A stretch of DNA of 64,000 nucleotides from Ecdyonurus torrentis (taxonomy: Eukaryota; Arthropoda; Insecta; Ephemeroptera; Heptageniidae): positions 19,468,225-19,532,224 of the forward strand of contig OX439131.1 in the NCBI GenBank assembly GCA_949318235.1, given 5' to 3'. The notes beneath the pieces are model-generated. The model did no database searches. It was given only the letters and a program-made list of their open reading frames with translations, and was not told where the DNA came from. Of this stretch, positions 1-25,859 are shown piece after piece. Made by a program: the position numbers and the translations under genes. Numbering within the stretch: the first letter of the stretch is position 1; each line of letters begins with the position of its first letter.

Positions 1-79
1 GATTTGAATGTCAAGATTTGAAAGTCAAATCTAAGTCATGAGACATAAATAGTTAACATAATTATATTTTGCCAAACAG

Positions 80-2653
80 AAGGAGGCTTACAGTTGGGAC
101 ACGAGCTTGACACTCCACAACGACGCTGCAGTTTTGCTCAGCGGTTACGTGAGGCGCTAAGACGAGAAGCGAGCGCTCTAGGTGTCTCCTCAGATGCCAG
201 TAAGGAGAACTTCCACACTATGAGCTCTTCCTCGTCGTCCTCGGGTCATGAGGAGGGCAGCTATGCCGTTGGAATCAGTTTTGCCGGCTCTGATGTTGGC
301 GACCACAACTTCAAGTAAGTCTGTTTAAATTCCCTGAATCAATTTCTTTGTGCTTGTAAATGGCAAATGGGGAAAAAAAGGGACAAGGATAATAAAGCGC
401 AGGACAGCGGTCAATTTCTTATCGCTTTTAGTCGGATAGGATAAGAAATTGAGCGCTGTCCTGCGCTTAAAAACCTTGTCTTATTCCTCACCTAAAAATA
501 AAGACTTCTAAAGGCAATTTGAAAAATCCAGTGTTGAAAAATTAAAAAAAAAATAAAATGTACAGTAAGTAAAAGTATAAGAAAAATCAACAAATCTTAT
601 GGGAAACTTTTCATGCAATATTTCCCCAACTTTGTGTTTAGTTATGTTAAAATTTTCATAATTTTATGCCTAATAATATTTCACTAAAATTTACAATTTT
701 TGATAGAAAATTTTAATAGTTGTTTTGCAATTAATCTGTGTGAGTAACTGGTTAAAAAAAAAACTAGATGCCTTTCGGAAGGAGTGGTAATCAGACATTA
801 AATTATTGTTCTTTGTCACCCCCCCCCCCCCCAAGTTTATTGTTTATTGCTTTTTTACTTTATTTTTTACGTTATTGTTTTGTGTTGAACATCAAAATTG
901 TTCTTGGCTAGGGTTCACCGTGGTGGTTCCTGTGGGTTTGCTCTGCCTGAGGATCAGGCTCTGGTTCTCAGAAGAAGTCGCAAGGAACAACATGAAGACA
1001 GACTGGGGCTTGCCTCTGGCAGATGGCTTGGGCGAGCGCTCTCTAAAGACAGCGAGAGTATGGATGACTCTTGCGCCAGTCAGCACAACTCTGAGTATAG
1101 CTCAGGTGAGATATAATAAATTATAATTATTCATTACTTTTTTAACTGCAACGATCTTAAATATAAGTTTGAGGCCATTTCAAAATGTTATACTGTATAT
1201 TATGTACAAATGTAACTAGAAAGCAAGAAAGCAAATTGAACTTTATGGTGTAATCAGAATATTAGTTATGGTCAACATCTTCAATAAATTTTACCTTTTT
1301 TTTTTTTTTTTTTCCTTCTTTCTTTACTTTTCTAGAATTGGAAGAGCTTTATGAGCATTTCTCCCGTTGGCTAGAACACGATAAAGATGGAGAGGAAGAG
1401 CAACAAGAAGAAGCAGTTCGTAGTTTTGCTAGAGGACTGTTAACTCGTACACTAAGTGACTGTGGTATAAGTAAGTCAGTGCCGCTGGCGTGTCAGTCTA
1501 ACGTTGGAGTGACAAGGTCGCTGAGTGAGGCAGCGGGAAGTGCTCAGAGTCGCAGTAACGCTCCACGTAGACTTGCGGCTCACCTCGCCTCACTGCTGGG
1601 AGATGGCAGAGCTGGACCTAGGCCTGTGGCTACAGGAAGCTGGTGGGGAGGTCATACCAGCACAGACCCTCAGTTCAAGGCTGTGCTGCAGTGGCTGGCG
1701 GCAAGTCAAACACAGTGTTCCTGTCTGCTGTATTACACAGAGAGCATAGAGCAGCTAGCCAAGGTGAGATGATGCAATATCAAAGACAACTTCAAAGATA
1801 TTTCAAATCAGATTTCTATAGAAGCACATCACTTGTTCTTAGTAATAATTTCAATACCAATTTTATAAGAATAAACATTTGATAGGTTTAATTATCTTTG
1901 CTTATGATAAGACAAGAACAGGAACTGCAATTTTAATACATAAATGTTGGGTACAGTATATTTACATAAGCTGGCTTTAGCAAAATATCATCTACAGTGT
2001 AGTGCCCACCTCAGGAAATCATTCTGAAGTAATAATTTATTTTTAGGTACTATAGTAAGGAAAATTGACCAGTAACTTGAAAAGAAACAGAGGAAACCAG
2101 CAAGAGCCTTACCAAACTTAACGAGTTCTCTGTTTTGGTGAAAATTTTGCTACCATGTAGATATAGATAATAAAAACACAAAGGATATATTTTGGTAATA
2201 ATCTTCAAGAGAAACAGAGTATGTGTGCGTTCGTTAGTCCTTACAAGTCACATACTTTGTTCCTCTTGGAGATTAGAGCTGAAAGTTATTCGATATGTGT
2301 GAATTATCTCTATGCTAGCAAGCTTTTCAGCAAATTATAAGACTCTCTTCACTATGGTATGGTAAGGCCCTTATTGGTTTCCTCAACCTTTATCTTCTTT
2401 TAAATTCATTATTATAATTTTTTTTTTTTTTTTTTTTTTTTTTTTGTACATGTTTCAGCTGGACACTCTGTGCCGAGTAATTGTTGACAGACAATGGTCA
2501 GTAGGTGAACTGACCAGTGCAGTACTCAGGTATGCACAAGCATTACTTGATATTGATGACCCCGAATATTCAATCTCAGCTCCTAGACGGTCGCTTTTTG
2601 ATGAACTTATCGGAACAGAAAAACCAGTTGTCACTTTAGAGACGGAACTTTGA
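80..2653 (+). CDS. SPHKAP/AKAP11-type A-kinase anchoring protein, C-terminal exons (partial)
   Basis: Four exons fit one reading frame: 80-314, 912-1105, 1336-1763 and 2459-2653 (stop TGA). Junction phases 2, 1 and 0 all agree and every intron is GT-AG. The left edge of the window cuts off the 5' part, so the visible 350 or so residues are the C-terminus. The end carries the hallmark of the AKAP110 C-terminal domain shared by SPHKAP and AKAP11: LQWLAAS, a short hydrophobic strand (LLYYTES), a helix with WSVGELTSAVLRYAQ, and a final SLFDELI block. Upstream, exon 3 contains an amphipathic helix typical of PKA regulatory-subunit binding (1413-1463). Exon 1 is rich in Arg, Ala and Ser and is probably disordered. 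Family role: tethers PKA regulatory subunits to a cellular location. Family assignment is firm. Choosing between SPHKAP and AKAP11 needs the missing N-terminal part. The nearest gene, IDH, is convergent. Confidence 0.85.
380..488. repeat. Long hairpin (foldback) in an AKAP intron
   Basis: Arms around AAGCGCAGGACAGCG and CGCTGTCCTGCGCTT, continuing into TCAATTTCTTATC and GATAAGAAATTGA, pair over about 29 bp with one unpaired base. They enclose an 18-nt loop. Outer arms (GACAAGG and CCTTGTC) extend the fold to about 50 bp with mismatches. Probably a miniature inverted-repeat element remnant; it has no coding content. Confidence 0.75.
1413..1463 (+). other. Predicted PKA regulatory-subunit-binding amphipathic helix in the AKAP
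   Basis: The encoded segment AVRSFARGLLTRTLSDC has hydrophobic residues at relative positions 2, 5/6, 9/10, 14 and 17 (V, F/A, L/L, L, C). This is the spacing of the helix by which AKAPs grip the PKA RI/RII docking domain. Position 13 is Thr, where many anchors have Ala. It lies in the third visible exon, after an acidic Gln/Glu run. The helix call is an inference from pattern, not from alignment. Confidence 0.55.
2085..2392. repeat. Foldback element, family member A, in the last AKAP intron
   Basis: Two imperfect arms of roughly 150 bp face each other. The outer arms read GGAAACCAGCAAGAGCCTTACC on the left and, in reverse complement on the right, GGAAACCAATAAGGGCCTTACC. Inner arms contain GAGAAACAGAGTATGTG and the matching GAGGAACAAAGTATGTG. 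The same fold and many of the same words recur at about 25860-26160 and, as a half copy, near 28300. No ORF. Interpreted as a non-autonomous DNA transposon family. Confidence 0.7.
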
Positions 2654-2827
2654 CGAGTCTCTATCAAGCACTATGTTATGTCTCAACATTATGCAAGGAA
2701 AAGAAAATTTATGTTTACAATCTGATTTTAATTAAGATTGGCTCTTCAATAATAATAATAATAATAATCAAGTGCTAAACTATCTCAATATTTTTGTTCC
2801 TATAAAGAAGTATATATTATACTTCCA

Positions 2828-2833
2828 AATAAA
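2828..2833 (+). terminator. Candidate poly(A) signal of the AKAP gene
   Basis: AATAAA occurs about 175 nt after the AKAP stop codon, a reasonable 3' UTR length. Other AATAAA-like hexamers follow in this AT-rich stretch (for example near 3270), so the used site is uncertain. Confidence 0.35.
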
Positions 2834-3413
2834 ATCAGAAAGTAAACATTATTTTTTGCCTAAATACGTCTTCACTGTTGTTGATTTTTTTTTTATACCC
2901 AAGGCTGTGCTCTCACACCATAAGTGACCTTTGCTATATAATTATAAATAATATTATGCTGCTGCACATACACACACACAGGTTGAAAATATACTATTAT
3001 TATCATGCTATAATATATAATGTACCATTTTAATTGTTGTTAATTAATTGTTTCAATAATTATATTTTATATGTTTTTTTTAAATATCATGATTTTTGAA
3101 GCAATTATGAATATAATTGTTTTAACTTGCTAATAATACATACACACATAATTGTATTGGGAGATAAAGACATGGCAGAAATACTCAAAAGCAATATAAA
3201 ATACTTGTGTGATTATGATGTTTCTAATATTATAATGCTAGAGTGTACTTTAATTATGTATAATGAAAAAAATAAATATTAATATTTCACTTTCATTAAA
3301 AATTATAATAATAAAAATTTATAGTTGATTTTTAATAATGTAAATTTCATGCAAATATTTTCTACTATTTTGCTATGAAAAAATATCCCTAGTCAAAATG
3401 CTTTTACTTGTTG

Positions 3414-3457
<44 letters not shown>

Positions 3458-3499
3458 GTGCATTTTTTAAACTTGTTGGTTTTTAACTTTAGCAGTTTT

Positions 3500-3822
3500 C
3501 TCACTTAAAGAAGTAGAACATCTTGAACAAAAAACTTGCCTAATATCCTAACATACCTAAATATCAACGTTGATTTGGCTGGAGTAATTGATTTCCAATT
3601 TATTTTCCATTTACACAATAATAGCTGCGGGGTTTTGACGTCACAGCTCACTAGTCCACGCGCACGGAAACAGGCGAGCTCTGATGTCATAAACCCGCTG
3701 CTGCCATTTTGTGAATGGAAAATAAATTAGAAATTAATGACTCTGGCCAAATCAGTTGATATTTAGGTATGTAAGGATATTAGACATGTTTTTTGTTCAA
3801 GGTGTTCTATGCCTTTAAAGGA
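3500..3822. repeat. About 0.3-kb foldback element with long imperfect arms
   Basis: Left arm words AACATCTTGAACAAAAAAC, CTAATATCCTAACATACC and AATTTATTTTCCATT recur in reverse complement on the right as AACACCTTGAACAAAAAAC, CTAATATCCTTACATACC and AATTTATTTTCCATT. Arms exceed 110 bp and are roughly 85% identical by eye. The centre contains TGACGTCA (3636-3643), whose mirror copy has decayed to TGATGTCA. It is bordered by TTAAAG and CTTTAAAG, possibly a target duplication. No coding capacity. Confidence 0.75.
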
Positions 3823-4764
3823 TGGTCTTGCATTGCTAAAGGATAAGAAATTAGGGGTTATTTTACTGTGTACACCAATGGTAATAAGCATTTCTTATCA
3901 TTTGTATGGGTGACAAGAGGTGTGCATTATACACATCAATACAAATCAACAAGAATGTAGTCCTCGATACAAATTATTGATCAAAAAATGTTATTAAAAA
4001 AGTAACAGTGGCTTGCAAATAGTTGTAACTATTTTCTACATTCAAACATTTTTATATAATATTTAAAATTAAAAGGATTTGTAAATTATTACAAAAAAAT
4101 TTGGTGTAGATGATTGTGTTTTTATTTTTTTAGTTTGTAGTCGTACAATTTAAAAAATTTTGTCTTGGATAAAAAAAAAAGTTGCAAAAATGTTTTATTT
4201 ATAACAAGGCAGTGCGTATTGTGTATAGGAGGGACAATAAATACCATGAGATTGGTATGTGATTGACTAATTAAATACCAATAATTAAATAATATTTTTC
4301 AGTCACCTAAGGAGCAATATCAAAGTTCATTTTATTTCATTTCATTTTTTTTTTTTTTTTTTTTAATCATCATTGGAAATTGTTATTGGTAAGAGATCTT
4401 TTCAAGACCCAACTCTACCTAACCCTCAATATGACTAACGAAACTGCCAGTCTACATGACTTTATATTAATAATTACTGTATGTGCCAAATATATATTTT
4501 TATATAATATTTTACGCCTTAATTCAAAAATTGCACATTTTAAACAACTTCTAATATACATCTCAGATAATACATTTCTAAAATGTACATACTCATTTTT
4601 TTTATTTAATTATCTATTAAAGCTTTGAGCTTTAATATCATTAGGTACTCAATTGTAGTTCTCTTTCCCATGGGTCATAGAAATTAAGAAGAAACAATAT
4701 TTAAGGCATGCATAAAAAAATAAAAATAATTTTTAAACTAATTTATCTATGAAATATAGGTCCT

Positions 4765-4796
<32 letters not shown>

Positions 4797-5029
4797 CTCC
4801 TTCTGTGTAATAGATTTTTGTTTTAAATAAAATCTTGTTTGAACAAAACACAAAGAACAGTGAAAAAGTGACAAAGCTTTAAAAAAGAAATTTGACCCAT
4901 AATGTAAATAATGACATTTCGATGCTAAATGAATTGTTAAGATGATTGTTGCTTGATTTGCCATATATCAGGCTTGTTGGCTAGGTCTAGAGTAGGATGT
5001 ATCGCCAAACATTGCTTGCTTTGCTTGCT

Positions 5030-15218
<10,189 letters not shown>

Positions 15219-16394
15219 TTCTTCGCACAGAAAGAGAAGAGAGTGAGGAGAGGAGTAGTGAACAAAAAAAGTAAAGAGAGGGAGGGAGGGAAAAATCGAG
15301 CGTGAAGGAGATAGGAGTGGGGATGTAGGGCGGCGGCAAATAACTTTTAAATTTTGGAAAAAGTAAAAAATTAAAAAAAAAAAAAAAAAAAAAAGCTCTC
15401 GAAACTATAATTTATATAATAAAAGTTTAAAAAAATTAAAAATCAATCTAAATTAACTATATTTTTAATAATTACTGTAAAAATTGATAGTTAATTTAAG
15501 AATTAAAACACGTCCAATTAAAATTAAATGCCACGGCTATGATGTAGGATTTGTACATTTTGTAAAAGCATAACGAAAAAACTCTGTAAGAAAAAATTTT
15601 AAAATTGGGCAAATTTTTATATTGCAAAGTTGTGGTTACTTTTATTTTAATTTTAACTTTGAAAATATTTATTTATTGTTTTTATACTGTGTATTTATTT
15701 GCAAGTAATTTATTTAAAATCAAAACGTATCTTGATAATGTATACCGACTGTCCCGAAATGATGCTCAAAATAAAAGGTATAATAAAATAAATATAAATT
15801 AAATATCTAAATCAATTTAGTGATGCAAAGATTAAAGTACACACGAATTGTTAATTATTTTCAATCATGCTCAAACATATTCATCAAACGAGATCGAGAT
15901 CGGTTGATAATAATGCACTCTCTTTATTTATTGTTTACTATGATGTGTATTTGTATAGTAATTTCAGGAGGACCGGGGAGATAGGAGACCAACAATGAAC
16001 CAGTTTCATAAAAATATTATTCAAAAATTACGTAACGTTTTTGTATTAATGTGATCTACAGCTACGATCCCAAAGAAAAAAGTTACTAAAATATTAAAAA
16101 AAAAAAAAAAAAAAATGAAGAGAAATACGGTAATAAGTTGATAAAACTTAGATAAGCTTGGAAAATAAAAAGTTGAATGAAGTATGTAATACAATATACT
16201 ATAAATAGCATATTAGAATGCATTTAATTATAATTGAAAACTTATATTTCCTCGAGCGTAATTATATGCAAAGAACATTTTAATGATTATATTAACTAAA
16301 CGTAAACATATAGGGAGGGACTAGGGTTTTCGTTAACATCATTATAGGTTGATGAGTGTATATTATAAATATATTAAAAATTGCATTTTTGCAG
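15219..16394. promoter_or_regulatory. Divergent promoter region between IDH and the coiled-coil gene
   Basis: About 1.2 kb separates the IDH start codon from the first recognised exon of the + strand coiled-coil gene. The part next to IDH (15220-15340) is a purine-rich 5' UTR/promoter stretch on the + strand. The 5' exon of the coiled-coil gene must also lie here or further left. One candidate is ATG at 16115 reading MKRNT to a donor at 16130, which is phase 0 and so compatible with exon 16395. No TATA box or other core element can be singled out in this AT-rich DNA. Confidence 0.45.
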
Positions 16395-17008
16395 ATTTCT
16401 TGGTCAGAAAGTTTGGAGGCACTCCTAGAAAGAAGAACCCGTGCACTCCTTGAGCACGTGATAAGCGATGTCACGAGTTATCAAGAAGAAGAGCTCACTG
16501 CTGAGAATTCCAAGCGCGAGGAGGTATGTATAGGCTGGAGTTGTTTGAAGGTCTATCTAACTATAGACTCGCACTGACGTCCGTGCGAGAGAGAAAAAAG
16601 TAGCAATATCACGAAAGAAAAAAAAGTTAGACGATCGAGTTTTTTTAAACAAACCACAAACCATAAAATAATTATATTTGCGGTTGAAAAACTATTAATT
16701 GTAAAAATTAATAGACAAATAATTATTAATTACTGTACTTAACATAATCAAAATTTCTACAAAAAGCTGATTTCATTACTTATTTATCTTATTTCAACTA
16801 CATTTTCGTATTTTCAGTTGATACCTGACCCTGACCAGGACCCAAAAGAACAAGAGCAGCTCTTGCAATCAAAATTTAACTTTTTGAAAGCACGAATGCA
16901 AAGCTTACACAACAAATTTAGAAGCAAAGAGGTGGGTTTTATGCATATAGGCAACATTATACTTTTTGAATATTTGCATTATAGCTTACAGGCGTGTGAA
17001 ATTAAGTT

Positions 17009-17046
<38 letters not shown>

Positions 17047-19715
17047 AATTAAGAGAGATGTGTCAAAATAAGCTAAATAGATCGTTCTATAATTATTGCT
17101 CCAATAATTTTAACATTTGTATATAAGACAAAAATGCTTCAAACTCACATTTAATTTAAGAATTTCTTGCTCAATTTTTTCTTTGTCTTATAAATGTAAA
17201 AGTTTTACATATATATTATATTTTATATAAAGCAACATATTTTTCAGATTGAATATTTACTAGCACATGCAAATGTCATAGAAGAGTTAGAAGAATTCTT
17301 TGGTTTGTTGTGTTTGGAGGAAGCCACAGATTCGTGGAGTGAGTTTTTAGAGTACTGGATAGGCTGTACCAAGTTTTGCAAGTTTTACTGGAAAGACTTG
17401 CTCAAGTTAGCCAAGGAAAAACTGACTCATCAAGAACAAGAGAAGAAACTAATACATGAAGAACTGGAGAAAATCTCCACAAAAATTAAGAATGATGAGA
17501 GACATGCTCTATTGAGAGACGTAAAGAAGAGAACGCTGAGAGAAAATATAAAAAAATCTAAGAAGAAAATTGCTAGTATAGCTGCAGATATCGTTCACCA
17601 TGACAAATATTTGCATGAACTGCAGTCCAAGTGAGTAAATTATTTAATATCGAACTCTCTTTTTCTATTACTCTCAAATTTATTAGTATAGAATAAATTT
17701 TTCTCGAGATTCACGTGTAAGTTATATAACATTTGTCATTCATATACTGTATTCATTTTGCAAAAATTGATAAAATGTAAAATATATTATCGACCCTTTT
17801 TCAAGAAAAATAATATTTTATTGCTGAAAACCTTTTTATTTATGTTAAATTTAAATTGAAAATAATATGTCATCATTTATTATTGCTTTTGTTATAACAT
17901 TATGTGATTGTGACATTCTTATGTTCATTATAGTTTATAAGCTTTGAAAATATTGTTTTTTTTTATTTATACAGATTATAAGAACATGTTGTAGATTTCT
18001 AAATGTATAAAATTATATGGATCCTCACACGAACAGTAATATATTATATAATATAATATATAATATATTATATATATGTAATATATATATATATATTATA
18101 TATATATATGTAATATATTATATAATATTCTTAATATTTGTAAACCAAAATAAATTAAAACTCCATCTCGTACTTTTACCCTTTCATGATTTGTTTATAT
18201 ATAAATATATCTATAACATATTTTTAAGTAACTATATGGTCTAAGCTAAATGAAAATGTTGAAAAAAAAAATCTCATGTTATAGGTTCGACAGCATATTA
18301 AGTTTAATTACAAATAAGCGTGATGAGCGATTTGAGCCAGAATTGTTTGAGCTGAAACAGCGACGAGACATTCTTGTAGAAGAAGTGAGACACGCTGAGT
18401 TGCTGGCGAGAGCCACGGCTCTCAAGTATTCCCTGATTGAGATGGACATCAATAGATTGCAGTCAGGTGGAGATGTGAAAGAAGACTTAACAGCCCAGGA
18501 GACTGAGAATCAGTTACGTGAGCTTACAGACAAGATGCTCGACTTGGAGCTTGAAAGTAATGACTGCGACATGGCGGTAATGAAATTTTTAAATAATAAT
18601 AATAATCGTTCGTAGTTAATAGTTATTACATATATATATATATATATATACAGGGACGGAATCTATAACTTTTATAGCCGCAGCCATCGTTAATTGAGTA
18701 TACAAATAAATTACCTGCTTCAAAGGCTGCATTATTTTTAGATCACTAAAATATTTATCATTAATATTTTTACAAACTAACTAAATAATTTATTTTACAG
18801 AAGACGAGCGTATTAAGTGAAGCTCAGCGAAAGATTGACGCAGTGTACGTGGACCTATGGTTGCTGACGCAACATAACGAGGCTGTGGTTCCCGTGGTGC
18901 AACATCTTTTACGTGAGCACTCACTGCAGCCGCTACCTCGAGAGTTCCCTACCTCACTGCTGCCTCCTTTGCCCTCCACTGACGAAGACATGGGTTGGCC
19001 TTCGTCACCTGAGGCTTTGGAGAACGCGAGCTTACCCAACACACCACCCGCTCCTCCCGTCTTACCTTCCACACCCTGCCTCAAATTTGCAGATGACGAT
19101 GCATCTTCGCAACAAAATAAAGCGCTCCCCTCGACGTCTCCAGTTTCATGTACACAAAAATCAGAAGATAAAATAGCATTTTCTACATCTTCGAACCCCA
19201 ACTTAGGGAATAATTCAACAACCCACCAAATTCTAAAAAAAGATACATTTTCTTCGTCTTCAAAATCCTGTCTTAAAAAGTCTCCAGCGACGCAACAAAC
19301 TTCAGTTTTCCCAACATACTCGACTTCATACATTAAAGAGAGCAAAACACCCCTCTCGTCACATTCAACTTCTTGTCTAAAAACTCCAACACAAATGACA
19401 CCAATGTCTTATACAACTCCTTGTCTAAAAACCCCGAGTTCTACGACACCTAATTCTACCCCATGTTTAAAAAGAAAAGAGACTCAATCACCTATTTCCA
19501 CATATTCAAACCCCTGTCTAAAAAATAAGAGATATATCACGACACCACCAGCTCCACCATCAACCCCCGCAACACCTTTCTTAAAAAATTCAGGGTCTCA
19601 AGTACTGAATATCTCTGTTACGTCAGCACCATCGCCTTGTCTTAAAACTTCAGTGTCATTGAAGCGTCGTAAGAGAACTTCCAGTTCAACATCTACGGAC
19701 TCGTTATCAGAATAA
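16395..19715 (+). CDS. Unidentified coiled-coil protein with C-terminal TPCLK repeats (5' end not resolved)
   Basis: Five exons in one frame: 16395-16523, 16818-16931, 17248-17630, 18285-18576, 18801-19715 (stop TAA), giving 610 aa. The first begins in phase 0 without an in-frame ATG, so an upstream exon is missing from the model. Residues about 1-330 are helical and charged: EALLERRTRALLEHV, a Trp/Phe/Cys-rich core (DSWSEFLEYWIGC), long Lys/Glu coiled coil, then FEPELFELKQRRDILVEEV. Residues about 330-610 are Pro/Ser/Thr-rich and disordered, with about eight T/S-x-P-C-L-K repeats, ending in a basic SLKRRKRTSS tail. The stretch F-E-x-E-L...D-I-L-x-x-E resembles the coiled coil of the actin nucleation factors JMY/WHAMM, but their WH2 motifs are absent, so that link is weak. 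Function unknown. Coding status is well supported by splice-frame continuity. Confidence 0.82.
19063..19660 (+). repeat. Degenerate protein repeat T/S-x-P-C-L-K (about 8 copies) in the coiled-coil protein
   Basis: Within the last exon the motif recurs as STPCLKFAD, SKSCLKKSP, STSCLKTPT, TTPCLKTPS, STPCLKRKE, SNPCLKNKR, ATPFLKNSG and SPCLKTSVS, with one further decayed copy (STSYIKESK). Copies are spaced roughly 17-30 residues apart, except the first gap, which is longer. Codon use differs between copies, so the motif is conserved beyond DNA-level duplication. Several copies carry S/T-P, a potential proline-directed phosphorylation site. Function unknown. Confidence 0.8.
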
Positions 19716-19901
19716 CTGTACGCATGCTGGATTTATTTGAACTGATAAAATGTTTAATATATTTGTGTTCTTAAAATTGTTATGTTTTTTTAAGTTTAAT
19801 TGTGCTATATATTTCAAATGTGTATTGCCTTTATTGCTACTTATAATAGTTTGAGTATTAGAAAACTATTATTACGCTTCGTCTTAATTATTCTTCTTCG
19901 T

Positions 19902-19934
<33 letters not shown>

Positions 19935-20365
19935 ATATTTTTGGTAATAATTAAAGCATACATTATTATAACGTGCATATTGTTTTTAATAAAATAATTT
20001 TAATTTCTTTATTCAAATGTTTTCTTGCGATATTTTCGGTAAAACAATACAGTATACTATTTGCTCAACCGCAAGCTGAAAAAGTTGCATATATTTCAGG
20101 CGCTTATTTTTAAGTGACAGTAAAGCAAAGTACGAGCCATGCATGATACGAAAAATATTGATTAATACGATACTACAATAAAACAATCTTTGTTGCTCAA
20201 ACAACACCTTTTTTTTTTTTTTTTTGGTTGATTTTGGTTGCTATGGTGATTTTGTTTGTAAACAACTTGACTTTTGAACGTAAAATTTAGAAAGTTAAAA
20301 CGTTTATATTAATTAAACCTTGTGAATATAATATTAAAAAATTAAAAAAAACAAAAAAAAACAAA
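19716..20365. other. 650-bp spacer between two head-to-tail + strand genes
   Basis: Contains the 3' UTR of the coiled-coil gene, a 28-nt poly(T) run at about 19903-19930, and a second T run near 20209. The 5' UTR and promoter of the CCDC39-like gene follow. Nothing else is recognised. The compact spacing is unusual compared with the multi-kilobase gaps elsewhere in the window. Confidence 0.6.
19988..19993 (+). terminator. Candidate poly(A) signal of the coiled-coil gene
   Basis: AATAAA lies about 270 nt after the stop codon and about 370 nt before the CCDC39-like start codon, so transcription of the first gene must end inside this short spacer. Confidence 0.45.
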
Positions 20366-25082
<4,717 letters not shown>

Positions 25083-25195
25083 ATAATCAACTTTGCTACT
25101 CATAGTTTGTAAAACATTTTGTAGATTTTATTGTAGTCTTTGTAACACAATTTTTATACTGTCTGTACTAACCTTTTTATAATGCATTATTTTTA

Positions 25196-25201
25196 AATAA
25201 A
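25196..25201 (+). terminator. Poly(A) signal of the CCDC39-like gene
   Basis: AATAAA about 114 nt after the stop codon, preceded by a T-rich stretch; the first good hexamer downstream of the gene. Confidence 0.6.
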
Positions 25202-25859
25202 TTCTGACATTAATTTAAGTTTCCTTGTCTATTCCAATGAAATGAATAAATTTGCCTATATTATTTGTAATTAAATTACATTCTAGCTCTTATATTTTAA
25301 TATTATAACTAAAGCATGTAAATTTTGAAGATTGAAATTACAAAAAAAAAAAAAATAATAATAATAAATAACATAAAAAAATCACACAGCATGAATAGTA
25401 AAAATTAAAAACTTAAATTTATTATTTTATGTAGTTTATTTAAGATTGATAATTAATGTACAGCATAAACCATAAAAATTCTAATATTTATTTAATTATA
25501 ATATAGCTTTATTTATATAAGCATATATTTTGATAATGTATTTTTAAAATTATTTTAACATGTATAAGCTTTCAAAATGCTAACAAAATAAAAAATAAAA
25601 AAAGAGATGTAAAACCAGCATATAATTGATTATTACATCACTATACACCAAACATTTAATTAATTGTCACATTCGCAATTCTTAACAGTTCTGATTGCTT
25701 ACAAAGCAATGAAGAACTGAAATACAAGATTTAAATAATATTATTACATAGTCCCAAGAACTACAACAGAACAGAGTAGCTTTTACACAATTTTACAAAA
25801 CTTGATCAATGGTTTTCAAGATATTAAGAAAAATAAACCATCCCAGTTAGGTATGATAA

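Larger units (their letters stand above)
2654..5029. other. Convergent intergenic spacer between AKAP and IDH
   Basis: Holds the AKAP 3' UTR, a 40-nt poly(T) run at about 3414-3453, a large foldback element at about 3500-3822 (listed separately) and further poly(T) runs near 4347 and 4768, followed by the IDH 3' UTR. Translations here are short, AT-rich and unlike any protein I know. No other gene is supported. Confidence 0.7.

Noticed and set aside
18824..19345. 173-aa minus-strand ORF
   Set aside because: Antisense shadow of the repeat-rich exon of the coiled-coil gene, with no splice or homology support.
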